In this document: piece by piece, positions 1-12,700 of the stretch | Layout of the letters: the number at the start of each line of letters is the position of its first letter | Numbering within the stretch: the first letter of the stretch is position 1 | Assembly (NCBI GenBank): GCA_029204225.1 | Contig: CM055103.1 | Location: 50,135,470-50,199,469 of the forward strand | Reading direction: 5' to 3' | Source: Diphasiastrum complanatum | Taxonomy: Eukaryota > Streptophyta > Lycopodiopsida > Lycopodiales > Lycopodiaceae | DNA length: 64,000 nt | Notes under the pieces: generated by a model | What the model saw: the letters and a program-made list of their open reading frames with translations, nothing else | The model's database searches: none | What the model was told of the DNA's origin: nothing | Translations under genes and position numbers: made by a program

Positions 1-90
1 TGTCATTTCATCCTATCCTACACAACATTGAGTCTTCCACTCACGATGTCCCTTCTACATAACCTTCAGCCAAAAAAATTTGAGCTATAG

Positions 91-269
91 AAGTTGAGCA
101 GCCAACAGTACCTGTCGAGAGACCAGATTTAGCTAGCTCGAGCAAATCTAGAGAGATTCAGGAAGAGACACCATTCGATCCTTTCTCACTTTTTCAAGAG
201 AATACAAAATGCACCCCTCTCTCTAGAAAAGGATTAGAATGCAAATGTCTCGAGAGTGACGATAAATAA
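91..269 (+). CDS. possible last exon of an unrecognised gene cut by the window edge
   Basis: A frame is open from just after an AG at 89-90 to a TAA at 267-269. It encodes about 58 residues rich in Glu, Ser, Pro and Lys, including EETPFDPFSLFQEN and ending CKCLESDDK. The composition looks more like a real acidic C-terminus than random A+T-rich translation, and a TGA lies in the same frame just before the proposed acceptor. I recognise no family. The rest of the gene would lie left of the window. It could equally be a chance open frame or an old transposon scrap. Confidence 0.25.
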
Positions 270-3200
270 AAGGCTTTGAAGATCTCATGATTTCATTCAG
301 ACGCGTGACTCCTAAGATAGATATGATGTATCAACTTTGAACCGATCAGTATCCCGATGTTCAAATATGATGTATCACCCAGTCCTATGGGAAGATTCAT
401 GTGGTGGCTTAGTCGTTGTAGATTTCTACAATATTGGTAAAATTGTGTATTATATAAGATATATCGGTCCCCAAGAGAGAGATAAATCTTCCCTTTTGGA
501 TTATAAGTGTAAAATGAATAATGTCGGAGGTAAAGTATGTGATAATCAAGGTTGAATACCATAGTGGAAAGGCTGGTTATCCACATATATTGGTTTAAAT
601 TGGCATACAGTAAAACCAATATGAGACAATGAGGGACAAGAATTCCGGATGAAGAGGGTACTTTATCTTTCAGACAATAGGATAAACAGTAAGCAACCTT
701 TCTTACAAAGACAAGCATACATATTCAATACAGTACAAAATCAAAAAAGCAATTGATTCATCTCAATGAATACAGATGATTAGTTCTTTATCATCGATTA
801 GCAAACAAATCAGAAGGACAAACAAGTTCTTTATCCAAGTATATTATTGTACTCATTCAAAAAGTGAATGCCACATTCTGAATTGTGGATGTTCTTCAGC
901 TTCGAAACTTTCTCCTACATTTCAATCAATTAGAACAGTCCCTGATCAGACGTTAACCTATAAATCCAAGTTATGAAGCTGAAATTCAGTATAGATTGAC
1001 AAGTTGTGCCACAAATTATCAGTCATCCTGAATAGTTACAACCGTTCTCAGAGTGTGTTGGATCAAAAATAAGATATAATGTTGTAACAAACAAAGAAGA
1101 GCAGCAGCAAAAAGCAAGCGAAACATTTGTCTCTTCTTTATTGATGGTCCGCCATATCTACGTAAGTACAATGAACCAACGTCGCTCATGTATAGAGTCG
1201 CGCATGAAGCTAATGTGACGCTTACCAACAATAAAAAATCGTTTGGCTAAAAGCTGCAAGTCGCTTTGAAATGACATGACTATTCTGAAAAAATGAAATT
1301 CTAAATTTACAATAGGCCTTGACGTGTATTTAGGCCCTATTGCATATATACATGATACAAAAATTCAAAAATTATCACTATATAGAAGATAATTGGATCA
1401 TGTGGGGAATGTATGCCTCCACATATCCCCTTTTTCAATTGTGAAATGGCTCGCAAACAAAATTTTCACATTTTCTTGGCTTGCTTCCTAGTAACTAGCT
1501 TTCCGAAAAAGACTGCTTTAGCTCTGGCAGCACATTCTTCGTCGACCTGCTCAGCTATTTTTCCAATTGTCCTCAGATAATAATCATTCATTTTGATGTA
1601 GTCTTCGTTGAATGCAAGGTCTGGATCTCCGCCCACTCCATTGTTTTCCAATTGACCAATTGGTAGGTCAATCAATGTATTAATCACAAGATGTTGATAT
1701 TAACTGGCTTTAGTTAGTATTTCAGACATTTCAGCAGACAGTACTATAAAGGATAGGGTTTCATAGGTGTATTTAGGTGAAGTATGCATTATGTACAAGT
1801 GTTGCGTTGATAAGAGGGAGAAGGAAATGAGTGAAGCAAGATTTAGATAATTGTATGTATAATAAGGCTTAGTAAACGATTTTCAGATCGAAAAAAATAA
1901 TGTTCTTTTAACTCCTTAAGGTACTCTGAGTAATTTACTTCTTAATCTATGTATATTGTCCACCAATAAGGGTACTATAGGTCATTAGAAGTGGCAGAGA
2001 TAACATTGAAACTTGGATAGGTTGCGTGGATATAAAAAAAGATTTACAACAACTAATCTTTATATATGCTCATCGAGAGCAGGTAGAATATTGTTTTCAA
2101 TTTTGCTGAAATATTATAGTATGTACATGGATAAACCATTTTGGTGAATGGATAATTTAGCCCCCAAATTCTAGAAGTTGGAATAGGTCCAAGGACTTTC
2201 CCATTATTCTTTAGTAAAACCAAAAAGTCTCAGCAAAAAGAGATAATCTAATGTCCGTTGGAGTTTAGGACTGTACAGAGGGGGTAGAAAGATGCCTAGG
2301 TCTTGCTGAAATTTCTGAAATACCAACTTAAGAAGTGGGTATTCACCTTAGTGTTCCGCTTTGTGCCACAGCCGGTTGCTTGATCAGTGTTCGGTGGTGC
2401 TTGCTCTGTTCTAGGATAAGCTGCAACAGCTTGAGGTAATATTTCTTCAAAGTTGGTAGTCTGGGTAGATTTGTCTTCCTTCACCACCAGTTCTTCTTTA
2501 GGAGTGTAGGATTGGCAAATATAACCACAATGTATAGACACAAAATGCACTCTTATAATAATCAAAAACTGAGCACAATGGCTTGAAGCTGGGCACAAAT
2601 ACCAAGCTTCAACTGACTTTGTTGATGGCTAACTGATTGATAAAAAAAACTTAACTTGATTATTTACAACAAAATGCCTGTAGGATGATAACATGATCAG
2701 AGCACTGATGACTCCAATAGATCTTTCTTGATGATTGGTTTGACTATGCTATCTGGTTCACGATGAATAACCTAGCCAAGTTTTTTCCTGGTGCTTCTCT
2801 CCAAAACCGGATGAATGCATTTTTCATGTGGTTTCATAAACCTGCTAGGGATGTAGTGAAATCACACCTCACTTTGTCTTTATCCGCCAATACATGATTG
2901 ACACTTCCATCAAACTTGCAAAAGATTCCTCTGCTAAACTTCTTGCACCTTTGGGAGATGCTGAAAACATCCGAGAAATAGAGCGTCTTCTAAAATGACC
3001 TAGCTTTTCTACCCTCCAAGATAAGTACTTCCAGAACTCCAATAAAAAAACTGGCTCCTTTAATCTCAACAATCCGAATTCAATCATTTACGGATCAGGA
3101 ATAAGAAATAAAAAGCGATTTTTAGATTTTAAAGGAAAGGAAGGACAAAGTAGTGGCACCAAAGATGATCTACCAATAAAAAACTGAACTTTTATAGATC

Positions 3201-4629
3201 TAATCGATGTGCAAGATGAAGATGGGATAGTTAGAAGGGAAATTAGTATATCAACGATCGTCCGTCTCTAGCTCACCACTAGCAGCGACACAGAGAGACT
3301 TTTTTTACATTTATGTTACCGTAATAGAGTTTTTGAGGCTTTTTGGTATTGTAGACGAACTCTTTCATGATATTATATTTGGCTGGTCATACCTACCAAG
3401 TATTAAAAGTGAATGGTATTTCCCTTATGATGTTTTTTGCTAATTTGATATAGAAAACCTACATTCCTGCCATTGTCTTATTTTTAAAAGTTTCAAAAAG
3501 TTCGTCTCAGAAAAATTTGGTCATGTCATATGCACAGATTGCAGTATTGTTAAAAGTTCCTTCTCGTGAAAATCTTTAGAAAAAGGCTTAAACCACATTA
3601 CCTTATGACAAGCTAATGTGAACGAAATTTCTTTCGAACTTTATAACGGATGGTTCAAGCTTATGAAACTACTACCTTCTTATGCACTTTTAGACGAAAC
3701 TACTAAAATGAAGCATGCTGGTTTTTGCAAAGATATTGCTTGAAGCTATATTAGAAAGGAAAAATATCTTCATGAAAATACTGCTAATCTTACTAAAAAT
3801 AGGATTGCCAATGATGAACTACAATGGCTTACCACCTTTCTTAGCATGGATATGCTTAGGAGTATGGACAGCAGTGCGTGACATACCTGATCTTCAAGGG
3901 TCACTTGAGTTAGCATGGCATGGATTTGCCCTAATACCAGCAGAGTGTGTCCACACCAAGTCTTCTGACTAAGCAAAATGTAAATAGTTAAAACTATTTA
4001 TACTCTTTTATTACCAAAAACGAACTGATATGGACCCACTGCCCGTAAGCTGATCAGCATGGCACTCGTCCTGATATAGTGATATAATGGCTTGGCCTAT
4101 TGCCAAGACACTGTTTGACTGGGAAGACTGGACTATGTTTTAAAATGCTATGCAAAGCTGTTAAGTAGTATAACTTCTTGTGGACATGAATAACAACCGA
4201 TGTTTAGCTATGACACATGTCTTCCTCACTAAACTAACTTGTGCGGTTGTGTTTTGTGGGATGGTGGCAGGTATCAACTGGACGTCTTGAAAGTGGTTAT
4301 GCTTTATGGTGCTTTTTAGTATTGTATTTTACTTTTCATCTATACTTTACCTTGTTGGATTATGAATAAAGGCTTTAAAAAGCTTCAGTCTTGCTTTGTC
4401 AAGAGGAACTAAGTGCAATCTTGTATCTCTCGCTCTCTCTCCACCTCGTTCCTCACACACACAACACACACTCTCACTTCGTTTGCAAATTTCCTATTCA
4501 CAATAAGCAGGGTCTATGTATCATTGAATTCCATTTTTACAAACACTATGCATTGCAAAAACTTAAGAGATTGCACTTTTTCGATTGCAAAAGAAGCTGT
4601 ATTAAAAACTTCACAATTTTTTTGTTAAC
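270..4629. other. intergenic, no confident gene; a few coding-like scraps
   Basis: No gene with a start, splice sites and a recognisable domain is visible. Coding-like pieces exist. On the plus strand at about 2880-2998 a frame ending in TGA includes DTSIKLAKDSSAKLLAPLGD, and the preceding bases give a plausible peptide (FMWFHKPARDVVKSHLTLS) only in another frame, as in a decayed exon. On the minus strand about 2347-2540 (TPKEELVVKEDKSTQTT, followed by a GTGAAT donor) and 1466-1690 (ending VTRKQAKKM) could be exons, but no AG acceptor joins them in frame. These are probably relics. Confidence 0.4.
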
Positions 4630-6120
4630 ATTGTTTACCTCCAAAGAAGTGATATAAGGTCTATTATGTAAACTTGATCCCAAAAGGATTTAGGAAGATT
4701 TGCACCTAACCTAATTGATTTGGCTCCTTCACATAAGATTCTATTCTCCCTCTCGGCCACTCCATTATGTTGTGGTGTCCTTGGGCTTATGTACTCCCTC
4801 TTGATCCCATTTGCATCACAAAATGCTTTGAACTTGGTAGATATATACTCACCACCATTTTCACTCCTCAAGCACTTGATCTTGGTAGAAAATTGAACCT
4901 CCCTTGCAATCTTGAACTTGACAAAGACATCAAACACCTCATCTTTGCTCTTTAGTAGATACACCCAACAAAATATACTAAAATCATCAATAAAAGCACA
5001 TACATCTTGGCACCTCTGTTGCTAATTGTAGTAACACCATGAATATCCGAATGCACAAGTTGAAAAGGCTTACCTGATCTTGATGTAGATCTCTTGTAAG
5101 GTAACCTATGTGACTTTGATAAAGCACATTGCTCACAAACATGATTCATGCTAGTTAAAGATTTGGGAAGACCAAAAACAACTTGCCTCTTTTCCATCAC
5201 TTCCAATGACTTGTAGTTGAGATGCCCCAATCTCTTGTGTCATACCTCTTGCATTGACAGTTGCTCCTTTGTCATACATCCAACTTGGTTAGCAACAACA
5301 CAAGCATCAGGTTTGAACAATTTACCTTGCCTCTTACCTATTGCAATCGATTCATTTTCCTTTTTGATCAAACAAGATTCACCAACAAACTCCACTTTGA
5401 ATCCCTTGTCAAGCATTGGACTCACACTAAAAATATTCTTAGTGATAGATGGAATGAACAAAACATCCTTCAAATTCACATTCCTATTAGTAGAGAGGGA
5501 AATAGGATTTGTGCCAATTGCACATTCACCATCCGATTGGCCGTGTAGATCATCTTCTTGTCACTTTCAAATGCCATCAATGATGAATAATACTCCTCAT
5601 GCAATGTCATATGTGATGTAGCTCCACTATCAATCCACCAAGGATCAATATCTCCATGAATAGCCAACAAGCAAGATGACATAACAAAAACATCATTTGA
5701 AAGTTGGTCATCAACACCATTTTCATCAAGAGTTAGATTGGTTTGCTCCTCACCTTGATCTCTCTTCTTCTTGAAGCAATCACTAGCAAAATGTCCCTTG
5801 ACTCCACAATATAAATATTTGAGCTTGGATCCATCTTTCTTCTTGCCAACAAAAGTAGAAGACTCACATGGATCTTGCCCTTTTGACCATTTGCTTTTTC
5901 CTTTGCCCTTGAACTTGCCTTGCAAGTCCTCCATACTTGGCAATGTCTTTTGAATAGCAAAACTTTGCACCAAATTAGCATGATCATCCAACAAGCCATT
6001 AAGAACAACTTGAACAAGCTCCACATCCTCAATGCTTTCATACATGATAGTTCATCACTCAAAGCTTTAACTCTCAAAACAAAAGCATGAGCACTGTCAT
6101 CCTTCTTTTGAAGACTTTGA
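4630..6120 (-). mobile_element. decayed Ty1/copia retrotransposon fragment (gag, protease, integrase)
   Basis: Read on the minus strand the order is copia-like. A gag end contains KKDDSAHAFVLRVKALSDEL near 6100. A damaged zinc knuckle follows (YLYCGVKGHFASDC, first Cys replaced by Tyr), then a protease site WWIDSGATSHMT, a GAG-pre-integrase segment (HLNYKSLEV, then CEQC) and an integrase core with LVHSDIHG and PQHNGVAERENR. The second integrase aspartate is Glu (RSENGGEY). Frames change at about 5480, 5240 and 4960, and no reverse transcriptase, LTR or target duplication is visible. This is an old truncated copy, not a gene. Confidence 0.88.
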
Positions 6121-7904
6121 AAAATTTACACAATTAGACAAAATAGTAAATAGACAAGTAAAGTCAAAGTAGACAACTAAAACTACAATAAAGCAAGGGG
6201 TAGAGGAATGCCAATGACTAGAAAAATCGAAGTAGAGCACAAAAAGGGCATAACAATCGACAAGAAGTAGCCAAAGCTAGTGAAAGCAATGTAACAAAAC
6301 TAGAAGAAGTTGAAAAGAAGTGAGAAAGTGTAGAACAACAAAAGTTTCAACAAAACCATTACATTTATACAAAAAACAATCTAAGGCTATCAATCCAAAG
6401 CAAACCACAAGACAATTGACAAAAGAAAGCTGAAAAGTAGAACTTGCAAACCAACAAAGACAAGAAAAAGCCAAACTAAACAAAAGCAAGTCAAGATAGA
6501 GCTATAGGCACCCGTAGAAACCCCATAGAAAATCGACCATCACAGATTAATCATAATAAAACCATCAATACACAAGGTAGGCAACTCAAATGAATCAAAG
6601 TCAAAAGCCAATGCCATTGCTAGTAACAACATGTAGACGTACTTGTCATAGAAAAGCATGATGTTCTTATGATAATTTATGTAAGCAACATAATAGCACT
6701 ATGTTCATTCTAGAGCCATATGAACCATTCTTAATTATCATCGATTTGTATAAAGAGTTCTAAGTTCTAACAAAAACAAAAATTGCACTCCATGCCCAAT
6801 CTAACTTAATAAGAGTCATAACTTGAGACATGGTCCTCCTTGATCACTACAAAAGTGGTAGCATGTAATCGTAACATCAAAAAATCTTGGACTATGCTAG
6901 AATCGTCCAGTCAAAGCTTCAATTAATGATATCATCGTGCAACGTTTTTTCTCCTTTTGGTTTTTACAATGATACAAAAATAACAATGGCTAGTGTTAGT
7001 ACTATGGTCAAAATTGTGTGTGGATTGAGCCTTGTATGATGTGTTGAAAAAGAGCTCAAAATTTGAAGTCATCGAAGAATGACGAGCTTCATTCGAAGAT
7101 TTGAAAGACCGTAAAGAAAAGGAAACGATAGTGACCAAAAGCGATAAAATTGTGATGCAACCCAACCAATACAAGGAGTTACAAAAAAGGTTGAAAATTT
7201 TTATGTTGGGACTTTGATTGTTTGTTGAATGAAAATGTAGGAGGAATAGCTAAAGGTGCAATGAACTGAACAAATCAAAGAGAGGCAATCAGCCACTCAA
7301 AGGGAACTTAGATAAGGAAAAGCAAGGAGTTCACATGAAAGGCAATGACTATAACTACTATAGAAAAGATCATGATGTAAATCTCGTATATGAAACATTT
7401 TAGAAGAGGGGTTTCAAGCATGTGTGTTAGGGTAAACTAAAACCATAATGACGTGATGTCTTGGGTTCTAAATTTCCGAAATGTCAAACATCTATGAAAT
7501 ATTGAGTCGTTGTTTCTACTAGGTGAGGCATCACAAATCAAACCCACAACCATAGCCTGCCTGGTTAGCCTTACCCAATACACCAAGTCACCATCACTCA
7601 TCTTCCGATTTCCTGCATTGCGAATTTTCGAAAGAGCAATTCCCATGAAGTTCTCACCAACTCATCATGATAAACAAGGGTTATTGAACATCTCCTTCAG
7701 AAGGTCACTGAAATTCCATGGGGCGTAAGAGGTCATGAGACACCTTGAAAGACATTCTTGTGAGGTCCCCAGAACCATGGAATGGTCCCTATGGGAGTTT
7801 TAGGGTCATGGGACTAACTCAAATCAAAGGCGGCCCTACAATAAGGGAGCAGCGCTAAAAGTAAGGGCAAAGTATACATTGTAAGGAGGCTAACCATAGC
7901 TGAA
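6121..7904. other. intergenic region upstream of the eIF2 beta gene
   Basis: A+T-rich DNA with no supported gene. The last few hundred bases should contain the promoter of the eIF2 beta gene, but I see no unambiguous TATA box. The purine-rich GGAGGAGG run at 7906-7922 probably belongs to the transcribed leader. Confidence 0.4.
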
Positions 7905-8007
7905 GGTGGAGGAGGAGGAGGAGACCGAGGGAGGAAGGAGTGCCGAGCAGTATGCGTGTGTGAGTAGCTTTTCAAGCAGATTCTCATTATCGATCAGCGT
8001 TTCTCAG
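7905..8007 (+). promoter_or_regulatory. probable 5'-leader exon of eIF2 beta with a three-codon upstream ORF
   Basis: Purine-rich sequence followed by a good donor (CAG then GTAATACTG, GT at 8008) suggests a non-coding first exon spliced to the exon that carries the start codon at 8490. It contains ATG CGT GTG TGA at 7952-7963, a three-codon upstream ORF (Met-Arg-Val-stop). Neither the transcription start nor the acceptor before 8490 is certain. Confidence 0.4.
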
Positions 8008-8489
8008 GTAATACTGTTGTGTGGCTTTGCTGCGGTGAATCTCAGATGTGTTGATGCTTGTATTAGCGACCTAGGGTTTTCGGTTCGCTTTGGTTCCGCC
8101 TGATTTGGTTTTAAGTGTTTATGAGACGTGATTTTGTTTGCATGAAACATGAAAAGATATCAGGAAATCAACATTAGCTTTGTGCTTATAACCTGATTAA
8201 ATTCTTACGAAGTGTGTAGCTAATTTCACAAAAAAATTCAGTCCTTGAGCATTCGGTAAAGTTGCACCAGCTTTGATTTATCCTTAAGTCTTACTCCCGG
8301 GTGGATGAAGATGTATTTGGCGTCAGGCTTAAATATCTGAAAGACTATTTTGAAGGATATGGTGTTCCCAACAAATATGTGTGGTTTCATTTCTTTTGTC
8401 ACAATATTTTCGAAAAGTACTTCCCTCTCAGCAATACTGATCATTTACTTTGCACTTTTTAAACCATCCAAGATCTCTAGTACATAGTT

Positions 8490-9697
8490 ATGGAGGAAGC
8501 TCAGCTTGAAGATGCAGTGCTTGAAGTAAAAGAGGCCTCTAGGGAGGACGTGGGTGGTGAGGTAAAAAAACCTTATATGCTTCTTGTATTTGCAGCCTCA
8601 ATATCCATTGTGCTTCCACTGGTTGTAACTGCTTTTGACAGTTAGCATTACTTTGAAGTAGCACATATTTTGTATACCAGGCTTATCTCTCTAGAAAATT
8701 TTCTCATGTTCAAGAAGTTAATGCATAAAACGTTTTGTACATTGCAGATTGGTTCATTTGACCCAACAAAGAAGAAGAAGAAGAAAAAAGTTCGTGTACA
8801 AGAGGATGAAGAACTGGAAGCAGTTGAAAAAGTAACCGAGAAAGTAGAGAACTTGTCAGGTAATGGGAGAGTTGTTAGTGACGTTACATTAGTTGAATGC
8901 GAACAGAAATTAGTTATTGTTAAGGGTGGATGGTTGTCCACCTGCAGATAGTAAATCAACCAGGTTGCTGCCCCATTACCATAAGACGTTACAAGCAAGC
9001 TGAAATAGCAGAAATATCCTTTTGGAAGATAGCTGCAAGGAAGCCCAGATTCTTGCATGTGTGCCAGCTAATAGTAAAAGACTCAATCTGGTGTATATGC
9101 GATGGTGCATGGTAGAGCTTATTTTTTTATTACTAGGTTAGAAATGATGCACCTGAAAATTTAGCGCAATCGCTTCTGGAATAAAAGGGATGAATTTGAA
9201 TGAATCTTTGGGCAGATGGAGGCAGTTCTGAAGTTGGGCCCCTGAATTCACATTCCTTTGCAAGACCTCTACATGTCTCACTCTACTTCATGAATTATGC
9301 TGTGATGAAAGTGGCCATAGTTGCATCGAACCGCGATTCGAACCACCTATCGCGGTTCAAACCTTCGAACCGTTAGGGGCCGATTCGAACCGGAAACCGG
9401 TTCAAACGGATTCGAACCATTTTTTGGCCCCTCAACCAAAAAAACAAAGAACAAAAAGAAAACGGTTCGAACCGTTTCCCAACTCGAACCTAGCTAGCCG
9501 GTTCAAATCGGTTCGAATTGGGACGAATCGGCCGATTCGAATAGGCCGATTTGAATCGGCATGTAACCTTGAAAGTGGCACAATGATTAGTTTAGATTGA
9601 TTTTCTGATCTTTGGCATGTATCTTGGTGTTGAAGAAACATTTCTAGTGTCATCAGGGTGACACGCCGAGGGTCACAGAAAGGGCAATGATAATACC

Positions 9698-9769
<72 letters not shown>

Positions 9770-12700
9770 CTTTGCATTGTGGTTCGCTGGAGACTCATTT
9801 GAAGGGAGATTGAAGGGCTTAGGAGCTAGGTGCGTTGGAGACACATTTGAAAGGAGGTTGAAGGGCTCATCTACCTAACCAAGGCCTTTTAGCCCAATTA
9901 ACTTCTTGCAAAAAATACACCCATTAACTAACTTAAATTAGAGTAATAGAGTCAGTTGATGAGAGTGAGTTAGCACCAATTAAGCCTCACCAACGACAAG
10001 TGGGGTGCACCCTAAGATGGTGGCACTTCTCTATCGAAGATTTGCCATTGTCAAAGTGGTGAATGTATTAAGTATGTGAAGGAAGAGGACATATTTGCAG
10101 CATGCTTTTGAATACTGTGACAAATTGAACTTAAGCGATTCCTTGAAATTATGTTGTCTAATTTATCACAACTACTTAGAGGTGGCAACATATATAAAGA
10201 ATGCTTAAGATTGGAAACAACTTTGACTTTTGGGTCGATTCATGTTCTTGTATGTATACAGTCACAGATGGCATTGATTCGACTTTTGCGGGATTGAAGA
10301 AGAAGAAGAAGCCAAAAAAGCCAGTGAGTAACTATGAAGTATAGGTCTATGGAGATGCATGTTATTTCAAATCCCATTTTGTCCCATGCAACCAATTGAG
10401 TCTCGACTAGTAGGTTTTTTTTTTTCTTCATATTGTTCAATAATCATGGAACTGTGTAAGTTTGTGAAACCGCAGAGTTGTCGAAATTGATGGATTAACA
10501 CAACGAAAAAGGTAAACTAAAATCTTGAAGAAAAGCACAAGCATGACAATGGATGTCGCATGCAACTTGGATAGTGTTTCCTATTGATTCAATACAAAAG
10601 AAAAACTTATCATGCAAGCTTAGGATTCAACATGCAAGATCCTACAATGCCATGCAAGGTCATACAGTACCGTGCAAGGATCCTACAACGACATGTAAAG
10701 ATCTTACAATCACATGCAACTGAAAATCAGCATTGACAATGAAAAAAGGGCACAACATAAGGGGGGAAATGGGTGGTAGTTCTGGGATCTTTATTCAAGG
10801 GACAACAATACAAGTAATTGACAACAATAGCTGTCCAATCCTCAGTTACATAGGCATTGAATCAATCATGGCAGTTGAACTTCTTCCTGGCAGCTTACAC
10901 CCGATATCTCCCCCTTGGCAGCATACAATGATTTATCTTCCAGAATTCTCTCCTTCCAATTTGGGCGCCCCTCCTCCCTTATATAGCCTTCACCATGCTT
11001 GTTGTAAGAGAGAGAGTGAGTCATTTAGTGGGTTGCATGTCATTTGCCACTTGTTAATTTCTCATCCTAGCAAGTTTGGGGCCCTTGGGTCCTCATTAAA
11101 ATTCATATGAATAATCTTGTTTAACTTCACATGGTCCTTGTATTAATATTTAATACATTATGCCTTAGCTTATAACTTCAACCTTGTACTTATTATTATG
11201 TCCCATGGTCTAGTACTTATGCTGTCAATGTTGTTCATTTAGGCTTAATTTTATTAGGCCATTTAATGTAATTGTCATTCATAATTTAATTCTTCGTATG
11301 CCTTAATTATTGGTTGAACTTAGTTGTTGCTTCATGGTTGTACCTGTTAGGTACAACATTGTATGTATCCTTGCATTGCCCATTTCTCCTTGTATTGTAG
11401 TTGAACCCTTGAAACTCTTTGTGGCTTTCGGCTCACACACCAACCTCACACTGCCTAGTCGGCCCATCTTCGTGCATGGTACGCCGAAGCTGTTGGTGGT
11501 GTGCGATTTTACATCTTGTGGAAGCATCCTTCCCTTCTAATCCATGACACGAAAGGGTTCCCCACCTCGTGCACTAGGCAAAGGAACTCGGGGAATGTTC
11601 CTCCTTGGATGTGACACCAAGTAGGTCTTGGGCTTAGTTGCAGTGGATCGCGATCTGCTGCAAAAACGTTTCGGATGGTGCGATCCTCGACCCGGATCGT
11701 TAATTTTTTTTTTTTTTTTTGTGGAAAAAGGAGTAATGGCCAATGTTTTTCTTTTTTGAGTTTAATACTAACTAAACCGAAATTGAATGGTGGACATCCT
11801 TTTCAAATTTCCAATAGATATCAGAAATCAGTTTTGAAATGCTGTTCTGATGCCAATGGTTTGCAGATCTACTGATTCCGTTTTCTGTCAGAAAACGATA
11901 GAAAGAGTTAGAAGGAGCCTTCCTTAGACTGGCGGGAATCGTATACTTCTTGTGGAATAGCTGAAACTATCTACTGATGTCCAAATTTCTAAAACCATAT
12001 GAAAATGCAGCCAGTTTTCTTAAACCATCTACTGATGTCCAGTTTTCTAATGAATGTAGCCTGCAGCCATCTGAAACCAAGCAACAGATTTGCATAACAA
12101 TTGCTTTTTTGATATCCTTTCACATGATACCCATATTGGCAACTATCCAAAAAAAAAATAAATTTGCGTTCCGAGAAACCCTAATGGGAAATCCCGGATC
12201 GCGTTCCGGAACGCGGACTGCAACTTTGGTCTTGGGTAACTCGGATGCTCTTGAGTGTTTGCAAGAAAGGAAACCATGCAAAAATTATCGTCAAAACATA
12301 CTATACATAGCAAATGTACCCCCGTACTTTATGCTACAATCAAATAAAAAAAATTACTCTAAAAATGATGCTGGTTACAGTTTGCACCCAAAAGATTGTG
12401 GAAGTAATAAAATGTCACTCATTTAGTTTGAAAAAGCACTTCAACTTGTAGAACATCAAATGAAGCTTTTGGATTACCTAAGTTCCACGTTGAGGCCTTT
12501 CATGAAAATTCAAAAGGGCCAAACATGAAGCTCTCTAATTCAAACCTTGCTTCTTGAGATTTTAGAGTTTCTAAACTGCAATTAATGTGACATGACAATC
12601 AAGTATAAATAACAGCATACTCAACTCCTTGTAGTACTCTTCTATTATCTCTTATGAGACACCAACAAAGAAACCCTAAAACAAACAATTCACTATGCAA

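Noticed and set aside
293-718. 141-codon minus-strand open frame at the left edge
   Set aside because: Tyr/Leu/His-rich, no domain, no splice or promoter context; a chance frame in A+T-rich DNA is likelier.
1466-2598. Two minus-strand frames (1466-1687 and 2296-2598) that might be exons of one gene
   Set aside because: The donor after the upstream piece is acceptable, but no AG acceptor reaches the downstream frame before stops in every phase; not supported as a gene.
10340-10400. Third SINE-like head on the minus strand (GACTCAATTGGTTGCATGGG with a weak B box)
   Set aside because: The B box (GGGATTTGAAAT) departs too far from consensus and no tail or duplication was found.
10740-11000. Possible copia LTR edge (minus-strand CCAAGGGGGAGA purine tract)
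   Set aside because: No matching LTR start, partner LTR or pol sequence nearby.
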